The notes: a model not told the origin generated them from the sequence alone. Shown: positions 1 through 9,782, numbered from the stretch's first letter. The stretch is 64,000 nt of DNA from Candidatus Alistipes intestinigallinarum (GCA_019115745.1 DXDA01000036.1:1-64000); one strand, 5' to 3'. Program-made: numbers and translations.

Positions 1-14
1 TAAAAAAGTTCTTT

Positions 15-123
<109 letters not shown>

Positions 124-128
124 TCTTC

Positions 129-159
129 AAGGTCAGATCGAAAGGTCTGACCTTTTTTT
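129..159 (+). terminator. rRNA operon terminator
   Basis: A 9-bp stem (AAGGTCAGA / TCTGACCTT) with an 8-nt loop is followed by a run of T. It sits six bases after the 5S gene and ends the rRNA transcript. Confidence 0.9.
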
Positions 160-409
160 GTGTGCATACCTGGGGGGCTGGAATGGACGGAATGGCTTCG
201 CTCTGGGGAGGGAAAGGGCTAGGAGCGGGGAAGATGGGAAGAGGACGGAAAGAGAAGAGAGGGTGGAAGGAAGGGTCGATCGGTCACACCCCTCCCTGCG
301 AATACCCTTTTAGGGGCAACCGGGTGTGGCAGGAACCGGAACCGATTCCCTGCTGTCGGGGTGGGGTGACTGCGTGTATCTCTCCCAAACCCTGCGAATG
401 ACGGCGCTT

Positions 410-778
410 TTAACGCCGCCATTCGTCGCAGAATCCGCAGTGGGGGCAATGAACCCGGTAGAAATGTCCGTTTATGCGCCGGGCCTGCAGGTGGCAGGTG
501 CGGCATTGAGGACATCGGGCGGTATTGAGCCGTCGTTCGTAGGCTTTGAACACGACGGGATTGACCGTCAGTAGTGCCAGACTTGCGATTCCGGTCCAGA
601 ATGAGGTGTTGTTGAAAATTCCGATGAGGCAGAAGGTCATGCCGCCCAGCATGACGAGCAGGCCCAATCTCAGGATGTTTGCATTGGTGAGTTCCCGGAC
701 CTTCCAGAGCGGGCGGGTAATCGAGATCGCTGCCAGGGCTGGCAGCAGGCTGACGATGGGGAGCAGTAAACTGTGCAT
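410..778 (-). CDS. small membrane protein with C-terminal zinc ribbon
   Basis: A 122-residue protein of unknown function. Residues 1-20 and about 35-75 form two to three hydrophobic segments. The C-terminal third carries CPQC-x2-CHL and CPHCGFC clusters, which look like a zinc-ribbon or rubredoxin-like knuckle on the cytoplasmic side. I chose the ATG at 778 because it opens directly into a hydrophobic segment. The frame stays open to 991, and a longer 193-residue product is possible because the only promoter-like sequence found lies near 1109-1142. No neighbour shares its direction, so it seems monocistronic. It may be a poorly conserved protein. Confidence 0.5.
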   Translation of the reverse strand: MHSLLLPIVSLLPALAAISITRPLWKVRELTNANILRLGLLVMLGGMTFCLIGIFNNTSFWTGIASLALLTVNPVVFKAYERRLNTARCPQCRTCHLQARRINGHFYRVHCPHCGFCDEWRR

Positions 779-1108
779 GATGCCATGAGTCGCATCCGTC
801 CCAAGATGCCGGATTTGTTTTGAGGTTTCCGATAAAGGCATAAAAAACGTGGGACATCCCTTTTCCTTCTGCATATCGAGGTTCTGGAATACCTTGTGGC
901 AAAACGAGAAAGTGAAGCCCACGCAAAACACGTGAGCATCAACTCCACTTCTCTTGCCACAATGTGAAATTTTCCAGATTTCGATATGCAAGACGTAAAG
1001 TTAACGCTTTTTATGGGGGTGCCGGAGGCTGTTTGTGCCTTAATTCCGGCGTTTGGGTATGTTTGATCGCTTTATTGTCTCAATATATATATGGGTTTTG
1101 GTTCTCTG

Positions 1109-1142
1109 CAAAGATACAAAAAGTCAGCCGTAGAATATCAAA
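1109..1142 (-). promoter_or_regulatory. Bacteroidetes-type promoter, leftward
   Basis: On the minus strand, TTTG (1142-1139) is followed after 22 nt by TATCTTTG (1116-1109), close to the TTTG-N19..21-TAnnTTTG consensus. It points to the small membrane protein and would give a leader of about 320 nt to the ATG at 778, or about 110 nt to the alternative start at 991. Confidence 0.5.
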
Positions 1143-1255
1143 TCGGGGCTATTTTTTTGTTGCGGAACGTCCGGATATTCGCCACTTCGGAATAAGTGTT
1201 CTGAGGAAAGGGAGAGACCTTAAATGTCACTTTTCCCCTGAAAGGACCTGTATAT

Positions 1256-1292
1256 GAAAAACGCCTCCCTGTCGAACAGAGAGGCGTTTTTC
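1256..1292 (-). terminator. terminator of the CoA-transferase gene
   Basis: An inverted repeat AAAACGCCTC / GAGGCGTTTT sits about 20 bases beyond the stop codon of the leftward gene. On that strand it is followed by a T run. The A/T flanks make it potentially bidirectional. Confidence 0.8.
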
Positions 1293-1312
1293 TGTTGGGT
1301 TGGGAGTGATCC

Positions 1313-2632
1313 TTACTTGCCCATGTAGCTCTTGATGTAGTGGTGGTGCGATCCCCAGCGCTCGAAGGCCGCACGGTCCAGCTCCTCCTGAGCCGACGGA
1401 TGCGCAATCGAGATCAGCAGGCGTGCACGCTCCTGCATCGATTTGCCGTAGAGATCAACGGCTCCGAACTCCGTAACCACCCAGTGTACGTGGAAACGCG
1501 ACGTTACGACGCCGGCGCCGTCCAGCAGCGTCGGGCAGATCTTCGAAACGCCCTTGTTCGTAATAGCCGGCATGGCGATGATCGCCTTACCGCCCTTCGA
1601 CAGCGAGGCTCCATATACGAAGTCGATCTGACCGCCCGCACCCGACCAGAATTTCGTGCCCAGCGAGTCGGCGCTGACCTGACCCGTGAGGTCGATCTGC
1701 AGGGCCGAGTTGATGGCCACGAAGTTGTCGTTCTGCGAGATGACGTACGGATCGTTCGTGTAGCCGACGTCCATCATCAGCACACCCGGGTTGTCGTCGA
1801 TGAAGTCGTAGACGGCCTGCGAACCCATCAGGAACGTCGAAACCATCTTGCCCGGGTCGGTCTTCTTGGCCTCGCCGTTGATCACACCCTTCTCGACCAG
1901 CGGCAGAACGCCGTCGGCAAACATCTCGGTGTGGACTCCCAGGTTCTTGTGGTTCCCCAATTGGCTCAGCACGGCGTTCGGAATCGCGCCAATACCCATT
2001 TGGAGCGTGGCGCCGTCCTCGATCAGCGCGGCACAGTGGCGGCCGATGGCCTTCTCGACCTCGTTCGGCTCCGAGAATTTCGCCTCGATCAGCGGCGTGT
2101 CGTCCTCGACGAAGATGTCGATCTTCGACATCGGGATCATCGCCTGGCCGAAGGCGCGCGGTACGTGCTTGTTCACCACCGCGATCACATAGTCGGCGCA
2201 CTCGACTGCCGCCAGCGTCGCATCCACCGACGTTCCCAGCGATACGTAGCCGTGCTTGTCCGGCGGGCAGACCTGGATCATCGCCACGTTGCACGGTACG
2301 GCGCCGCAACGGTAGAGTTTCTGCGTCTCGCTCAGGAAAACCGGAATGTAGTCCGCATAACCGCTCTGGGTCACTTTACGCACGTTCGAGCCCACGAAGA
2401 ACGAGTCGAGCTGGAAGATACCCTCGAATTTCGGATCCGCATAGGGGGCCGGGCCCTCGGTGTGCAGGTGATGGATGTGCACATCCTTGAGTTCGCCCGC
2501 CTCGCCGCGGCGGCACATGGCGTTGATCAGGCACTGCGGGGCCGAAGCCACCGAACTCAGGTGCACGTGATCGCCCGATTTGATGACCTTGACGGCCTCA
2601 TCGGGAGTCGTGAAATGAATAGGGTTAGTCAT
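1313..2632 (-). CDS. acetyl-CoA hydrolase / CoA-transferase family protein
   Basis: A 439-residue cytoplasmic protein of the acetyl-CoA hydrolase/transferase family (4-hydroxybutyrate or acetate CoA-transferase type, about 430-440 residues). It moves CoA between acetate and another short acyl-CoA, or hydrolyses acetyl-CoA. The N-terminal half carries SGDHVHLSS and the CPPDKHGYVSLGTS segment. The C-terminal half has GIGAIPNAVL followed by GVHTEMFADG, whose Glu (residue 236) is the expected CoA-thioester-forming residue. It ends with a typical HP-x-ARxEL-like tail. It is a single gene with its own terminator. In a gut Bacteroidales it probably serves acetate, succinate or butyrate metabolism. 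The exact acyl donor cannot be read from sequence. Confidence 0.9.
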   Translation of the reverse strand: MTNPIHFTTPDEAVKVIKSGDHVHLSSVASAPQCLINAMCRRGEAGELKDVHIHHLHTEGPAPYADPKFEGIFQLDSFFVGSNVRKVTQSGYADYIPVFLSETQKLYRCGAVPCNVAMIQVCPPDKHGYVSLGTSVDATLAAVECADYVIAVVNKHVPRAFGQAMIPMSKIDIFVEDDTPLIEAKFSEPNEVEKAIGRHCAALIEDGATLQMGIGAIPNAVLSQLGNHKNLGVHTEMFADGVLPLVEKGVINGEAKKTDPGKMVSTFLMGSQAVYDFIDDNPGVLMMDVGYTNDPYVISQNDNFVAINSALQIDLTGQVSADSLGTKFWSGAGGQIDFVYGASLSKGGKAIIAMPAITNKGVSKICPTLLDGAGVVTSRFHVHWVVTEFGAVDLYGKSMQERARLLISIAHPSAQEELDRAAFERWGSHHHYIKSYMGK

Positions 2633-2694
2633 TGCTGCCTAAAATTGCTTAATGGTTAGTCGTATCTGTTTGTTCGTTCTTTCCGACAGAAGTA

Positions 2695-2719
2695 CACGGC
2701 CCCGGGATTCGGGACCGTG
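2695..2719 (-). terminator. probable terminator after infB
   Basis: A 10-bp stem with one mismatch (CACGGCCCCG / CGGGACCGTG) and a 5-nt loop sits just beyond the infB stop codon. There is no strong T run on either strand, so termination may be partial. Confidence 0.5.
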
Positions 2720-2728
2720 CACCGTACA

Positions 2729-5668
2729 CTATTTGCGTTTTACTTCGACCTGTTCGTAGCCTTCGACGATGTCGCCGACCTTGATGTCGTTGTACGATTC
2801 GATGTTCAGACCGCAGTCCTGACCGACCGTGACCTCCTTTACGTCGTCCTTGAACCGCTTCAGCGAGCCCAGTTTGCCCGTGTAGATCACGATACCGTCG
2901 CGGATCACGCGGATCGGCGTCGAACGCTGCAGTTTGCCTTCGCGCACGATACAGCCCGCAACCGTTCCGACCTTCGAGATCTTGAAGATCTCCATCACCT
3001 CCACCGAGGCGACGATCTCCTCCTTCATCACCGGCTCCAACATGCCCTCGATGGCATCCTTGATGTCGTTGATGGCGTCGTAGATGATCGAGTAGAGGCG
3101 GATTTCGATCTCCTCCTTCTCGGCCAGCTTGCGCGCCGAAGCCGACGGACGCACCTGGAAGCCCACGATGATGGCATTCGAGGCGGCGGCCAGCAGCACG
3201 TCCGATTCGGAGATCTGACCCACGGCCGCGTGGATCACGTTCACCTGTACGGACTCCTTCGAGAGCTTGATCAGCGAGCCCGACATCGCCTCGACCGATC
3301 CGTCGACGTCACCCTTGACGATGATGTTCAGTTCCTTGAACGAGCCGATGGCGATACGGCGGCCGATCTCGTCGAGCGTCACGTGCTTCTGCGTCATGAT
3401 GCCCTGCATACGCTGCAACTGCTCGCGCTTGTTGGCGATCTCGCGGGCCGAGCGGTCGTCGTCCATCACGTTGAACAGATCGCCGGCCTGCGGGGCGCCG
3501 TTCAGACCCAGCACCTGAACCGGAGTCGACGGCCCGGCTTCGGTGACCTTCTTGCCGTTCTCGTTGAACATCGCCTTCACGCGGCCCGTGTAGGTTCCCG
3601 AGAGAACCACGTCGCCCACGTGCAGCGTACCGTTCTGCACCAGCACCGTCGAGACGTAACCGCGGCCCTTGTCCAGCGTCGATTCGATCACCGTACCCAC
3701 GGCCTTCTTGTTCGGGTTGGCCTTCAGGTCGAGCATCTCGGCCTCCAGCAGCACCTTCTCCAGCAGTTTGTCCAGATTCAGACCCTTCTTGGCCGAAATC
3801 TCCTGATCCTGGTATTTGCCGCCCCACGACTCCACCAGATAGTTCATCTGCGAGAGCTGCTCCTTGATGTGGTCGGGGTTGGCCTGCGGCTTGTCGATCT
3901 TGTTGATGGCGAAGACCATCGGAACTCCGGCTGCCTGGGCGTGGTTGATGGCCTCGACGGTCTGCGGCATGACGTTGTCGTCCGCCGCCACGATGATGAT
4001 CGCCACGTCCGTCACGGCCGCACCGCGCGCACGCATCGCCGTGAAGGCCTCGTGGCCCGGCGTATCGAGGAACGTGATCTTCTGACCGTTCAGCTCCACG
4101 CTGTACGCTCCGATGTGCTGCGTGATACCGCCGGCCTCGCCTTCGATGACGTTCGTCTTGCGGATGTTGTCCAGCAGCGACGTCTTACCGTGGTCGACGT
4201 GGCCCATCACCGTCACGATCGGCGGGCGCGGAACCAGATCCTCCTCCTTGTCCTCCTCGTCGGCGATGGCCTCCTGGATGTCTGCCGAGACGAACTCGAT
4301 CTTGAAGCCGAACTCCTCGGCCACGACGACCAACGCTTCGGCATCCAGCCGCTGATTGATCGACACCATCAGTCCGAGGTTCATGCACGCCGTGATCACC
4401 TCCGTCGGCGAGACGTTCATCATCGTCGCCAACTCACTCACGGTGACGAACTCCGTCACCTTGAGGGTCGAACGTTCCATCTCTTCGCGTTCGAACTCCT
4501 CGTTCATGCGCTCGGCGACGGCCTCACGCTTGTCGCGGCGGTATTTTGCACTCTTGCTCTTGGCTCCCTTGGCCGTCAGGCGGGCCAGCGTATCCTTGAC
4601 CTGCTTCGAAACCTCCTCGTCGCTCACTTCCGGACGCAGGATCGGTTTCGGGGTATTCTTGTTCTTGTTGCGGCGTCCTTCGCCCGGACGGGGCTGGTTC
4701 TGACCCTGGCCTCCGCGGTTGTTCTGGCCGCCCTGGCCGCCACGGTTGTTCTGGCCTCCCTGGTTACCCTGGCTGCCCTGCCCGTTGCGGTTGCCGCCCT
4801 GCTGCGAACCGCCCTTCTGGGCCTTGTTGACGTCGACCTTCTCCTTCTGCAGCCGCTTGCGCTTGTGCTTGCCGCCCGGAACAAAGCCCGAAACGTCCAT
4901 CGTTCCCAGCACCTGCGGGCCTGTGAGCGTCACCGTCGCCGGACGGAAAATGTTGTCTTTCGGAGCCTCGGGTTGCGGAGCTGCGGCGGCCTTCTCCGGG
5001 GCCGGAGCTGCCGGGGTGGCCGGAGCCGCCGTCTGTGTCGGGGCTGCCGGGGCTTCCGGAGCTTTCGGTGCTGCACTCTCCTGCGGAGCCGGGGTTGCGG
5101 CCGGACGCGTCTCTTCCGTCTGCGGGGCCGTTTTCGGGCTCTCGGCGGCCGGCGTTGCCGCTACGGCCGGAGCGGGTTCCGAAACGCGGCTCGGTTGCGG
5201 TGCCGGGGCCGGTTGTGCGGCCGGGGCGGGAGCTGCCTTCGGCTCCTCCTGAACGCTCGCGGCGGCCTTCTCCGGGGCCGGCTGCGGGGCCGGGGCCGTC
5301 TTGGGTTTGGGCGAAAGGTCGATCTTCCCCAGGAATTTCGGCTGCGGAATCTCGTCCTTCACGCTGATGACATTGCTTTTGATGACAACCTCCTTTTCTT
5401 CCTCGCGCTCCTGCTTCTTCGCTTCTTCGAGGGTGATGGTCGTCTGTTTCTGGGAGATACGTTCCCGAATCGAGTCGCGGGCGCTCACGGCACTGCGGTT
5501 CGAACCGAACTCCTTCTCCAGAACGGCATACGTCTCCGCGTCGACCAGCGTGTTGGGCGACCCGTCGCTCTTGATGCCCTTCTTCTGCAGGAAGTCCGTG
5601 ATGGTGTTCAAACCGACCTTGAACTCCTTGGCAACCTGAATGAGCCTTAATTTTCTTTCATTACCCAT
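2729..5668 (-). CDS. infB: translation initiation factor IF-2
   Basis: A 979-residue GTPase that places initiator tRNA on the 30S subunit. The N-terminal IF2-N motif (about 1-60) is followed by a long Ala/Pro/Glu linker and a Gly/Gln/Asn-rich tract (about 290-340) with repeated GGQNNRGGQ units. The G domain has GHVDHGKT (about 488-495), DTPGHEAF and NKID, followed by the two IF-2 barrel and C-terminal domains ending in [11 protein letters not shown]. It is the third gene of rimP-nusA-infB. The linker length and composition are within the range for Bacteroidetes IF-2. The tandem repeats in the linker may vary in length between strains. Confidence 0.98.
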   Translation of the reverse strand: MGNERKLRLIQVAKEFKVGLNTITDFLQKKGIKSDGSPNTLVDAETYAVLEKEFGSNRSAVSARDSIRERISQKQTTITLEEAKKQEREEEKEVVIKSNVISVKDEIPQPKFLGKIDLSPKPKTAPAPQPAPEKAAASVQEEPKAAPAPAAQPAPAPQPSRVSEPAPAVAATPAAESPKTAPQTEETRPAATPAPQESAAPKAPEAPAAPTQTAAPATPAAPAPEKAAAAPQPEAPKDNIFRPATVTLTGPQVLGTMDVSGFVPGGKHKRKRLQKEKVDVNKAQKGGSQQGGNRNGQGSQGNQGGQNNRGGQGGQNNRGGQGQNQPRPGEGRRNKNKNTPKPILRPEVSDEEVSKQVKDTLARLTAKGAKSKSAKYRRDKREAVAERMNEEFEREEMERSTLKVTEFVTVSELATMMNVSPTEVITACMNLGLMVSINQRLDAEALVVVAEEFGFKIEFVSADIQEAIADEEDKEEDLVPRPPIVTVMGHVDHGKTSLLDNIRKTNVIEGEAGGITQHIGAYSVELNGQKITFLDTPGHEAFTAMRARGAAVTDVAIIIVAADDNVMPQTVEAINHAQAAGVPMVFAINKIDKPQANPDHIKEQLSQMNYLVESWGGKYQDQEISAKKGLNLDKLLEKVLLEAEMLDLKANPNKKAVGTVIESTLDKGRGYVSTVLVQNGTLHVGDVVLSGTYTGRVKAMFNENGKKVTEAGPSTPVQVLGLNGAPQAGDLFNVMDDDRSAREIANKREQLQRMQGIMTQKHVTLDEIGRRIAIGSFKELNIIVKGDVDGSVEAMSGSLIKLSKESVQVNVIHAAVGQISESDVLLAAASNAIIVGFQVRPSASARKLAEKEEIEIRLYSIIYDAINDIKDAIEGMLEPVMKEEIVASVEVMEIFKISKVGTVAGCIVREGKLQRSTPIRVIRDGIVIYTGKLGSLKRFKDDVKEVTVGQDCGLNIESYNDIKVGDIVEGYEQVEVKRK

Positions 5669-5698
5669 ATGTCTCTGTTCTCCTTTCTTGCTTGGTGA

Positions 5699-6928
5699 TT
5701 ATTCGAATTCGGCCTTCAGGATCTCCACGACCTTCTGGGCCTGCTCCAGTTCGAGGTCCGCACGCGCCGCGATCTCCTCGACGGGGAGCTCCAGAACGCT
5801 CTTCGCCGTGTCGCAGCCGGCAGCCTTTAGCGCGTCGATGATCCAGCCGTCGATCTCGTCGGCGAACTCCGTCAGCGCCACGTCCTCCTCCTCGACCTCG
5901 CGGTAGACGTCGATGTCGTAGCCCGTGAGCATCTTCGACAGGCGGATGTTCAGACCGCCCTTGCCGATGGCCAGCGATACCTGGTCGGGCTTCAGGTAGA
6001 CCGAAGCGGTCTTCTTCTCCTCGTCGATCGTAATCGACGAGATCTTCGCCGGATTCAGCGAACGCTGGATCATCAACTGCGGGTTGGCCGTGTAGTTCAC
6101 CACGTCGATGTTCTCGTTACGCAGCTCCTTGACGATCGAGTAGATGCGCGAACCCTTCATGCCGACACAGGCTCCGACCGGGTCGATGCGCTCGTCGTAG
6201 GACTCCACGGCGACCTTCGCACGCTCGCCCGGGATGCGCACGATCTTCTTGATCGTGATCAGGCCGTCGAAGATCTCCGGAACCTCCTGTTCGAACAACC
6301 GTTCGAGGAACTGATTGGCCGTACGCGAGAGGATGATCCGGGGCTGGTTGTTGTTCATCTCCACCGACTTGACAATCGCCTTGATCGTGTCGCCCTTGCG
6401 GTAGAAGTCGTTGGGAATCTGCTCGGATTTCGGGAGGATCAGCTCGTTCTCCTCGTCGTCGAGGATCAGCACCTCCTTCTTCCACACCTGGTAGACCTCG
6501 CCGGTGATGATCTCGCCGACCTTCTCCGAATACTTCTCGTAGAGGTTGGCCTTCTCCAGATCGAGGATCCGCGAGGCGAGGTTCTGGCGAAGCGACAGCA
6601 CCGTACGCCGTCCGAACGACGAGAGCTTGATCTCGTCGGCATATTCGTCGCCGATCTCATAGGTCGGGTCGATGGCCTTCACCTCCGAGACGGCGATCTG
6701 CGTATTGGGGTTCTCCACGGCGCCGTCCTCGACCACCGTGCGGTTGCGCCAGATCTCCAGGTCGCCCTTTTCGGGGTTGATGATGACGTCGAAGTTCTCG
6801 TCCGTCTCGTACTGTTTCTGCAGGGCGTGGCGGAATACGTCCTCCAGCACGCCGATCATCGTCGACTTGTCGATGTTCTTCAGTTCCTTGAACTCGGCAA
6901 AGTTGCTGATAAGATTGAGATTGTCCAT
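5699..6928 (-). CDS. nusA: transcription termination/antitermination factor NusA
   Basis: A 409-residue RNA polymerase-binding factor. The N-terminal polymerase-binding domain (about 1-130) is followed by an S1 domain beginning GEIITGEVYQVWKKEV. Two KH domains follow, with the hallmark DERIDPVGACVGMKGSRI and KPDQVSLAIGKGGLNIRLS segments. The C-terminal acidic repeats of E. coli NusA are reduced to one short helix-hairpin-like end (about 350-409), as is usual outside proteobacteria. It lies 30 bp from infB and about 40 bp from rimP in the conserved operon. Confidence 0.98.
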   Translation of the reverse strand: MDNLNLISNFAEFKELKNIDKSTMIGVLEDVFRHALQKQYETDENFDVIINPEKGDLEIWRNRTVVEDGAVENPNTQIAVSEVKAIDPTYEIGDEYADEIKLSSFGRRTVLSLRQNLASRILDLEKANLYEKYSEKVGEIITGEVYQVWKKEVLILDDEENELILPKSEQIPNDFYRKGDTIKAIVKSVEMNNNQPRIILSRTANQFLERLFEQEVPEIFDGLITIKKIVRIPGERAKVAVESYDERIDPVGACVGMKGSRIYSIVKELRNENIDVVNYTANPQLMIQRSLNPAKISSITIDEEKKTASVYLKPDQVSLAIGKGGLNIRLSKMLTGYDIDVYREVEEEDVALTEFADEIDGWIIDALKAAGCDTAKSVLELPVEEIAARADLELEQAQKVVEILKAEFE

Positions 6929-6967
6929 GGGTCTTGTATCTTGTTTTCGATTTTTGATTTTTGCGCG

Positions 6968-7435
6968 TTACTTGAAGTCCAGCCACTCCTTCGTGTACTT
7001 GACCTCCGCAAAGGGGTACGAGCGGCTCACCGTCACCAACTGTTTGCGTTTTTTGCCCTCGACGGCCTGCTTCTCCTCGTAGGAGAGCGTGATCCCTTCG
7101 TCGGTCACCTCGTCGAGCCGGGCCAGGAGCTTCACGCCGCTCAGCAGCAGCACCTCCACCGAATGCCCCACGAGTTTGCGGTACTGGCGCAGCGACCGCA
7201 ACTCCGAGCCGATGCCCGCCGACATTACCGTCAGCGAGAAATCCTCCGCCTCGCGGTCCAACTCCGCCTCGATGGCGCGGCTCAGCTCCGCACAGGCGTT
7301 GATGCCCACCGACGTGTCGCTGTCAAGGGTCAGTTCGACCTCGTTGCCGGGCGTACACGTGCAATCCACGACAAAAAGGTCCGTACCTTCGAGTCTCTTT
7401 TCGGCCAGAGCCGTTATTTTCCGGGTGTCAATCAT
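6968..7435 (-). CDS. rimP: ribosome maturation factor RimP
   Basis: A 155-residue protein needed for 30S subunit maturation. It has the two-domain RimP layout. The N-terminal part carries GNEVELTLDSDTSVGINACA and SRAIEAELDREAEDFSLTV, and the C-terminal SH3-like part begins around SVEVLLLSGVKLLARLDEV. The family motif PG(L/I)-x-R-L is replaced here by MSAGIGSELRSLRQY. It is the first gene of rimP-nusA-infB, with a good promoter 80 to 110 bp upstream and a hairpin in the leader. Confidence 0.95.
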   Translation of the reverse strand: MIDTRKITALAEKRLEGTDLFVVDCTCTPGNEVELTLDSDTSVGINACAELSRAIEAELDREAEDFSLTVMSAGIGSELRSLRQYRKLVGHSVEVLLLSGVKLLARLDEVTDEGITLSYEEKQAVEGKKRKQLVTVSRSYPFAEVKYTKEWLDFK

Positions 7436-7460
7436 GCGTATCGGTCGGTTTATCCATGAA

Positions 7461-7484
7461 ATAAGGGGACTCTCGTCCCCTTAT
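7461..7484 (-). promoter_or_regulatory. perfect hairpin in the rimP-nusA-infB leader
   Basis: A perfect 10-bp inverted repeat (ATAAGGGGAC / GTCCCCTTAT) with a 4-nt loop lies between the rimP promoter and start codon. On the leftward transcript it is followed by TTC rather than a long U run. It could be a weak terminator for the upstream lpx operon, an attenuator for this operon, or an mRNA-stabilising stem. See findings. Confidence 0.6.
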
Positions 7485-7512
7485 CTGCGTTCGTTTTCGT
7501 CTTTCGACACTG

Positions 7513-7542
7513 CAAATATAGTGAAAAAATCCGAATTACCAA
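7513..7542 (-). promoter_or_regulatory. promoter of rimP-nusA-infB
   Basis: On the minus strand, TTG (7542-7540) is followed after exactly 19 nt by TATATTTG (7520-7513), an excellent match to the Bacteroidetes consensus. Transcription would start near 7506, giving a leader of about 70 nt. Confidence 0.8.
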
Positions 7543-7568
7543 GTTTTGCTTATAAAATAGGTGTAAAA

Positions 7569-8360
7569 TCAGGCTTCCGGTTTCGAAGCGTAGGGTTTGA
7601 TGATCCCGCGCTTCGATTCGCGGATGAACCGGACCAGGTAGTCGCGTTCGGGACTCTGGGGAATCTGCCGCTCGACCTCCTCGCAGCCGCTCAGGTAGTT
7701 CAGACCGCTCTGGAACAGGATTCGGCAGGCGTCGTGGATCTCCCCGATGCGCTCGGGCGTGAAACCCCGCCGCGAAAGCCCCACCTTGTTGATCCCGGCG
7801 AAACGAAGCGTGTCGTTGCGCACGATCACGTAGGGCGGGAGGTCCTGACCCAGCAGCGCGCCGCCCTGGATCATCGAGTGGGCGCCGATGTGGGTCCACT
7901 GGTGGATGGCGGCGTGACCGCCGATAACCACCCAGTCGCCGACGTGAACCTCGCCCGCCAGCGAAACGCGGTTGGCGATGACGCAATGGTCGCCGACCAC
8001 ACAGTCGTGGGCGACATGGACATAGGCCATCAGCAGGTTGTGCGACCCGATGCGCGTGGTGCCCGTCGAGGCGGTGCCGCGGCTGATGGTCACATACTCC
8101 CGGATGTCGTTGTAGTCGCCGATCTCGGCGGTCGTGACCTCCCCGGCAAACTTCAGGTCCTGGGGCAGACACGATACCGAGGCTGCCGTATGGATCCGGC
8201 ACCCCTTGCCGATGCGGGCTCCGTCGTGGATCACGGCCCCGGGGCCGATCCAGCAGTCGTCGCCGATAACGACGTCGCCGGCGATGTAGGCGAAGGGTTC
8301 TACCGTGACGTTGTTCCCGATTTTCGCATCGGGATGGACATAGGCCAGATTGCTGATCAT
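7569..8360 (-). CDS. lpxA: acyl-ACP--UDP-N-acetylglucosamine O-acyltransferase
   Basis: A 263-residue first enzyme of lipid A synthesis, transferring 3-hydroxyacyl from ACP to UDP-GlcNAc in the cytoplasm. The N-terminal two thirds is a left-handed beta-helix of hexapeptide repeats beginning HPDAKIGNNVTVEPF. It includes MAYVHVAHDCVVGDH, with the catalytic His near residue 122. The C-terminal helical bundle (about 190-263) is typical. The start codon follows the lpxC/fabZ stop by one base, so the two genes are co-transcribed. Confidence 0.97.
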   Translation of the reverse strand: MISNLAYVHPDAKIGNNVTVEPFAYIAGDVVIGDDCWIGPGAVIHDGARIGKGCRIHTAASVSCLPQDLKFAGEVTTAEIGDYNDIREYVTISRGTASTGTTRIGSHNLLMAYVHVAHDCVVGDHCVIANRVSLAGEVHVGDWVVIGGHAAIHQWTHIGAHSMIQGGALLGQDLPPYVIVRNDTLRFAGINKVGLSRRGFTPERIGEIHDACRILFQSGLNYLSGCEEVERQIPQSPERDYLVRFIRESKRGIIKPYASKPEA

Positions 8361-8361
8361 A

Positions 8362-9753
8362 TCACTTCTTGTTTTTTACCACCTGCGCCATCATCACCGC
8401 CTCACAGGCGAGCGTCTCGCCCACGAAGGCCTTGCCCTCGACCACCGCAACGCCGCGGCGGATGGGCTCCAGCAGGTGAATTTCGAATTGCAGCGTGTCG
8501 CCCGGCACCACCTTGCGCTTGAACTTCACGCCGTCGATCTTCATGAAATAGGTCGAGTAGTTCTCCGGATCCGGAACCGAGTTGAGCACCAGAATGCCGC
8601 TGCACTGTGCCATCGCCTCGACGATCAGCACGCCCGGCATGACCGGTTCGTTGGGGAAGTGTCCCACGAAGAAGGGCTCGTTCATCGTCACGTTCTTGAT
8701 GCCCGCCACGTCGGTCTTGTCGCAGTAGAAGATCCGGTCGACGAGCAGGAACGGCGGACGGTGGGGCAGCATCCGGCGGATGTCGTTGATGTCGAAGAGC
8801 GCCGGTTTGCGGCAGTCGTAGGTGAAGCGCGGCTTCTCGCCCGCCTTGCGGATGGCGTGCTTCAACTGCTTCATGAACTCCGTATTGGCAAAGTGCCCCG
8901 GGCGTGTGGCCCATACGCGGCCCTTGATGCGCACGCCCAGCAGCGCGAAGTCGCCCAGCAGGTCCAGCAGCTTGTGGCGGGCCAACTCGTTGTTGCACCT
9001 CAGTTCGAGGTTGTTCAGGTAACCGGCCTTGATCTCAATATCGGGTTTGTTGAAGAGCTTCTTCAGGTGCTCCAACTGCTCCTCCGGAACGGGGTTCTCG
9101 ACCACCACGATGGCGTTGTCCAGGTCGCCGCCCTTGATGAGATTCATCTGGATGAGCGGTTCGATTTCGTGCAGGAAGACGAACGTCCGGCAGGGGGCGA
9201 TCTTTTCGGCGTAGTTGTCGCCGGGGTTGAACGTGGAATACTGGTTGCCGATGACCTTCGAGTTGTAGTCGACGTGCACCGACACGGAGAATTCGTCGTC
9301 GGGATAGAGGATGATTGCAACGCCCTTTTCGGGGATCGTGTAGACCATCTTTTCGGTCACGTGGTAGAACGAACGTTCGGCATCCTGTTCGACAAGGCCC
9401 GTTTCGGTGATGGCCCGGGCGTAGGCGCAGGCCGAGCCGTCGAGAATCGGGGTCTCTTCGGCGTCGATGTCGATCAGGGCGTTGTCAACGCCCAGCGTCC
9501 AGAGGGCCGACATGACGTGTTCGATGGTATGTACGCGGTGTCCCCCGAATTCGATGGTCGTGCCGCGCGACGTGTCGACGACGTTGTCGCACAGCGCCGG
9601 AATCCGGGGTTGGCCTTCGATGTCGGTCCGGCGGAAGACGATGCCCGTGCCGGCCTCGGCGGGATTCACGGTCATGGTCACTTTGACGCCCGTATGCAAA
9701 CCCTTGCCCGAGAACGAAATCGGGGCTTTCAGCGTTTGTTGTTTGGTTGACAT
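8362..9753 (-). CDS. lpxC/fabZ: bifunctional LpxC deacetylase / FabZ dehydratase
   Basis: A 463-residue fusion of two enzymes. Residues 1 to about 305 are UDP-3-O-acyl-GlcNAc deacetylase (LpxC), with start motif SFSGKGLHTG and zinc ligands in VHTIEHVMSAL and HKLLDLLGD. Residues about 315-463 are beta-hydroxyacyl-ACP dehydratase (FabZ), with MLPHRPPFLLVDRI and the catalytic His and Glu in HFPNEPVMPGVLIVEAMAQ. This fusion is established for Bacteroidetes. It couples lipid A synthesis with fatty acid elongation. It is the first gene of lpxC/fabZ-lpxA. Its promoter overlaps that of the divergent TonB-like gene. Confidence 0.98.
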   Translation of the reverse strand: MSTKQQTLKAPISFSGKGLHTGVKVTMTVNPAEAGTGIVFRRTDIEGQPRIPALCDNVVDTSRGTTIEFGGHRVHTIEHVMSALWTLGVDNALIDIDAEETPILDGSACAYARAITETGLVEQDAERSFYHVTEKMVYTIPEKGVAIILYPDDEFSVSVHVDYNSKVIGNQYSTFNPGDNYAEKIAPCRTFVFLHEIEPLIQMNLIKGGDLDNAIVVVENPVPEEQLEHLKKLFNKPDIEIKAGYLNNLELRCNNELARHKLLDLLGDFALLGVRIKGRVWATRPGHFANTEFMKQLKHAIRKAGEKPRFTYDCRKPALFDINDIRRMLPHRPPFLLVDRIFYCDKTDVAGIKNVTMNEPFFVGHFPNEPVMPGVLIVEAMAQCSGILVLNSVPDPENYSTYFMKIDGVKFKRKVVPGDTLQFEIHLLEPIRRGVAVVEGKAFVGETLACEAVMMAQVVKNKK

Positions 9754-9778
9754 AAGCGGTGTAGGGTATATATATTTG
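9747..9778 (+). promoter_or_regulatory. promoter of the TonB-like gene
   Basis: TTG (9747-9749) is followed after 21 nt by TATATTTG (9771-9778). The -33 element lies inside the first codons of the divergent lpxC/fabZ gene. The expected start is near 9785, which leaves only about 16 nt before the ATG at 9801 and therefore favours the ATG at 9843. Confidence 0.65.
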
Positions 9779-9782
9779 CGCG

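Larger units (their letters stand above)
992..1312. other. intergenic stretch with promoter and terminator only
   Basis: About 320 bases with no convincing gene. It holds a leftward promoter candidate (1109-1142) and the terminator of the acyl-CoA hydrolase gene (1256-1292). A 97-codon rightward frame at 964-1257 has no recognisable domain or promoter and was not accepted. Confidence 0.6.

Noticed and set aside
160..409. Possible tRNA or small RNA in the purine-rich stretch after the rRNA operon
   Set aside because: No cloverleaf, TTCGA arm or promoter was found. Only a purine-rich run around 225-280.
964..1257. A 97-codon rightward frame after the small membrane protein
   Set aside because: No family, no promoter in that direction, and it crosses a promoter for the opposite strand.
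2717..5650. A 977-codon rightward frame opposite infB
   Set aside because: Shadow of the infB coding strand, His/Arg/Leu-rich without any motif.
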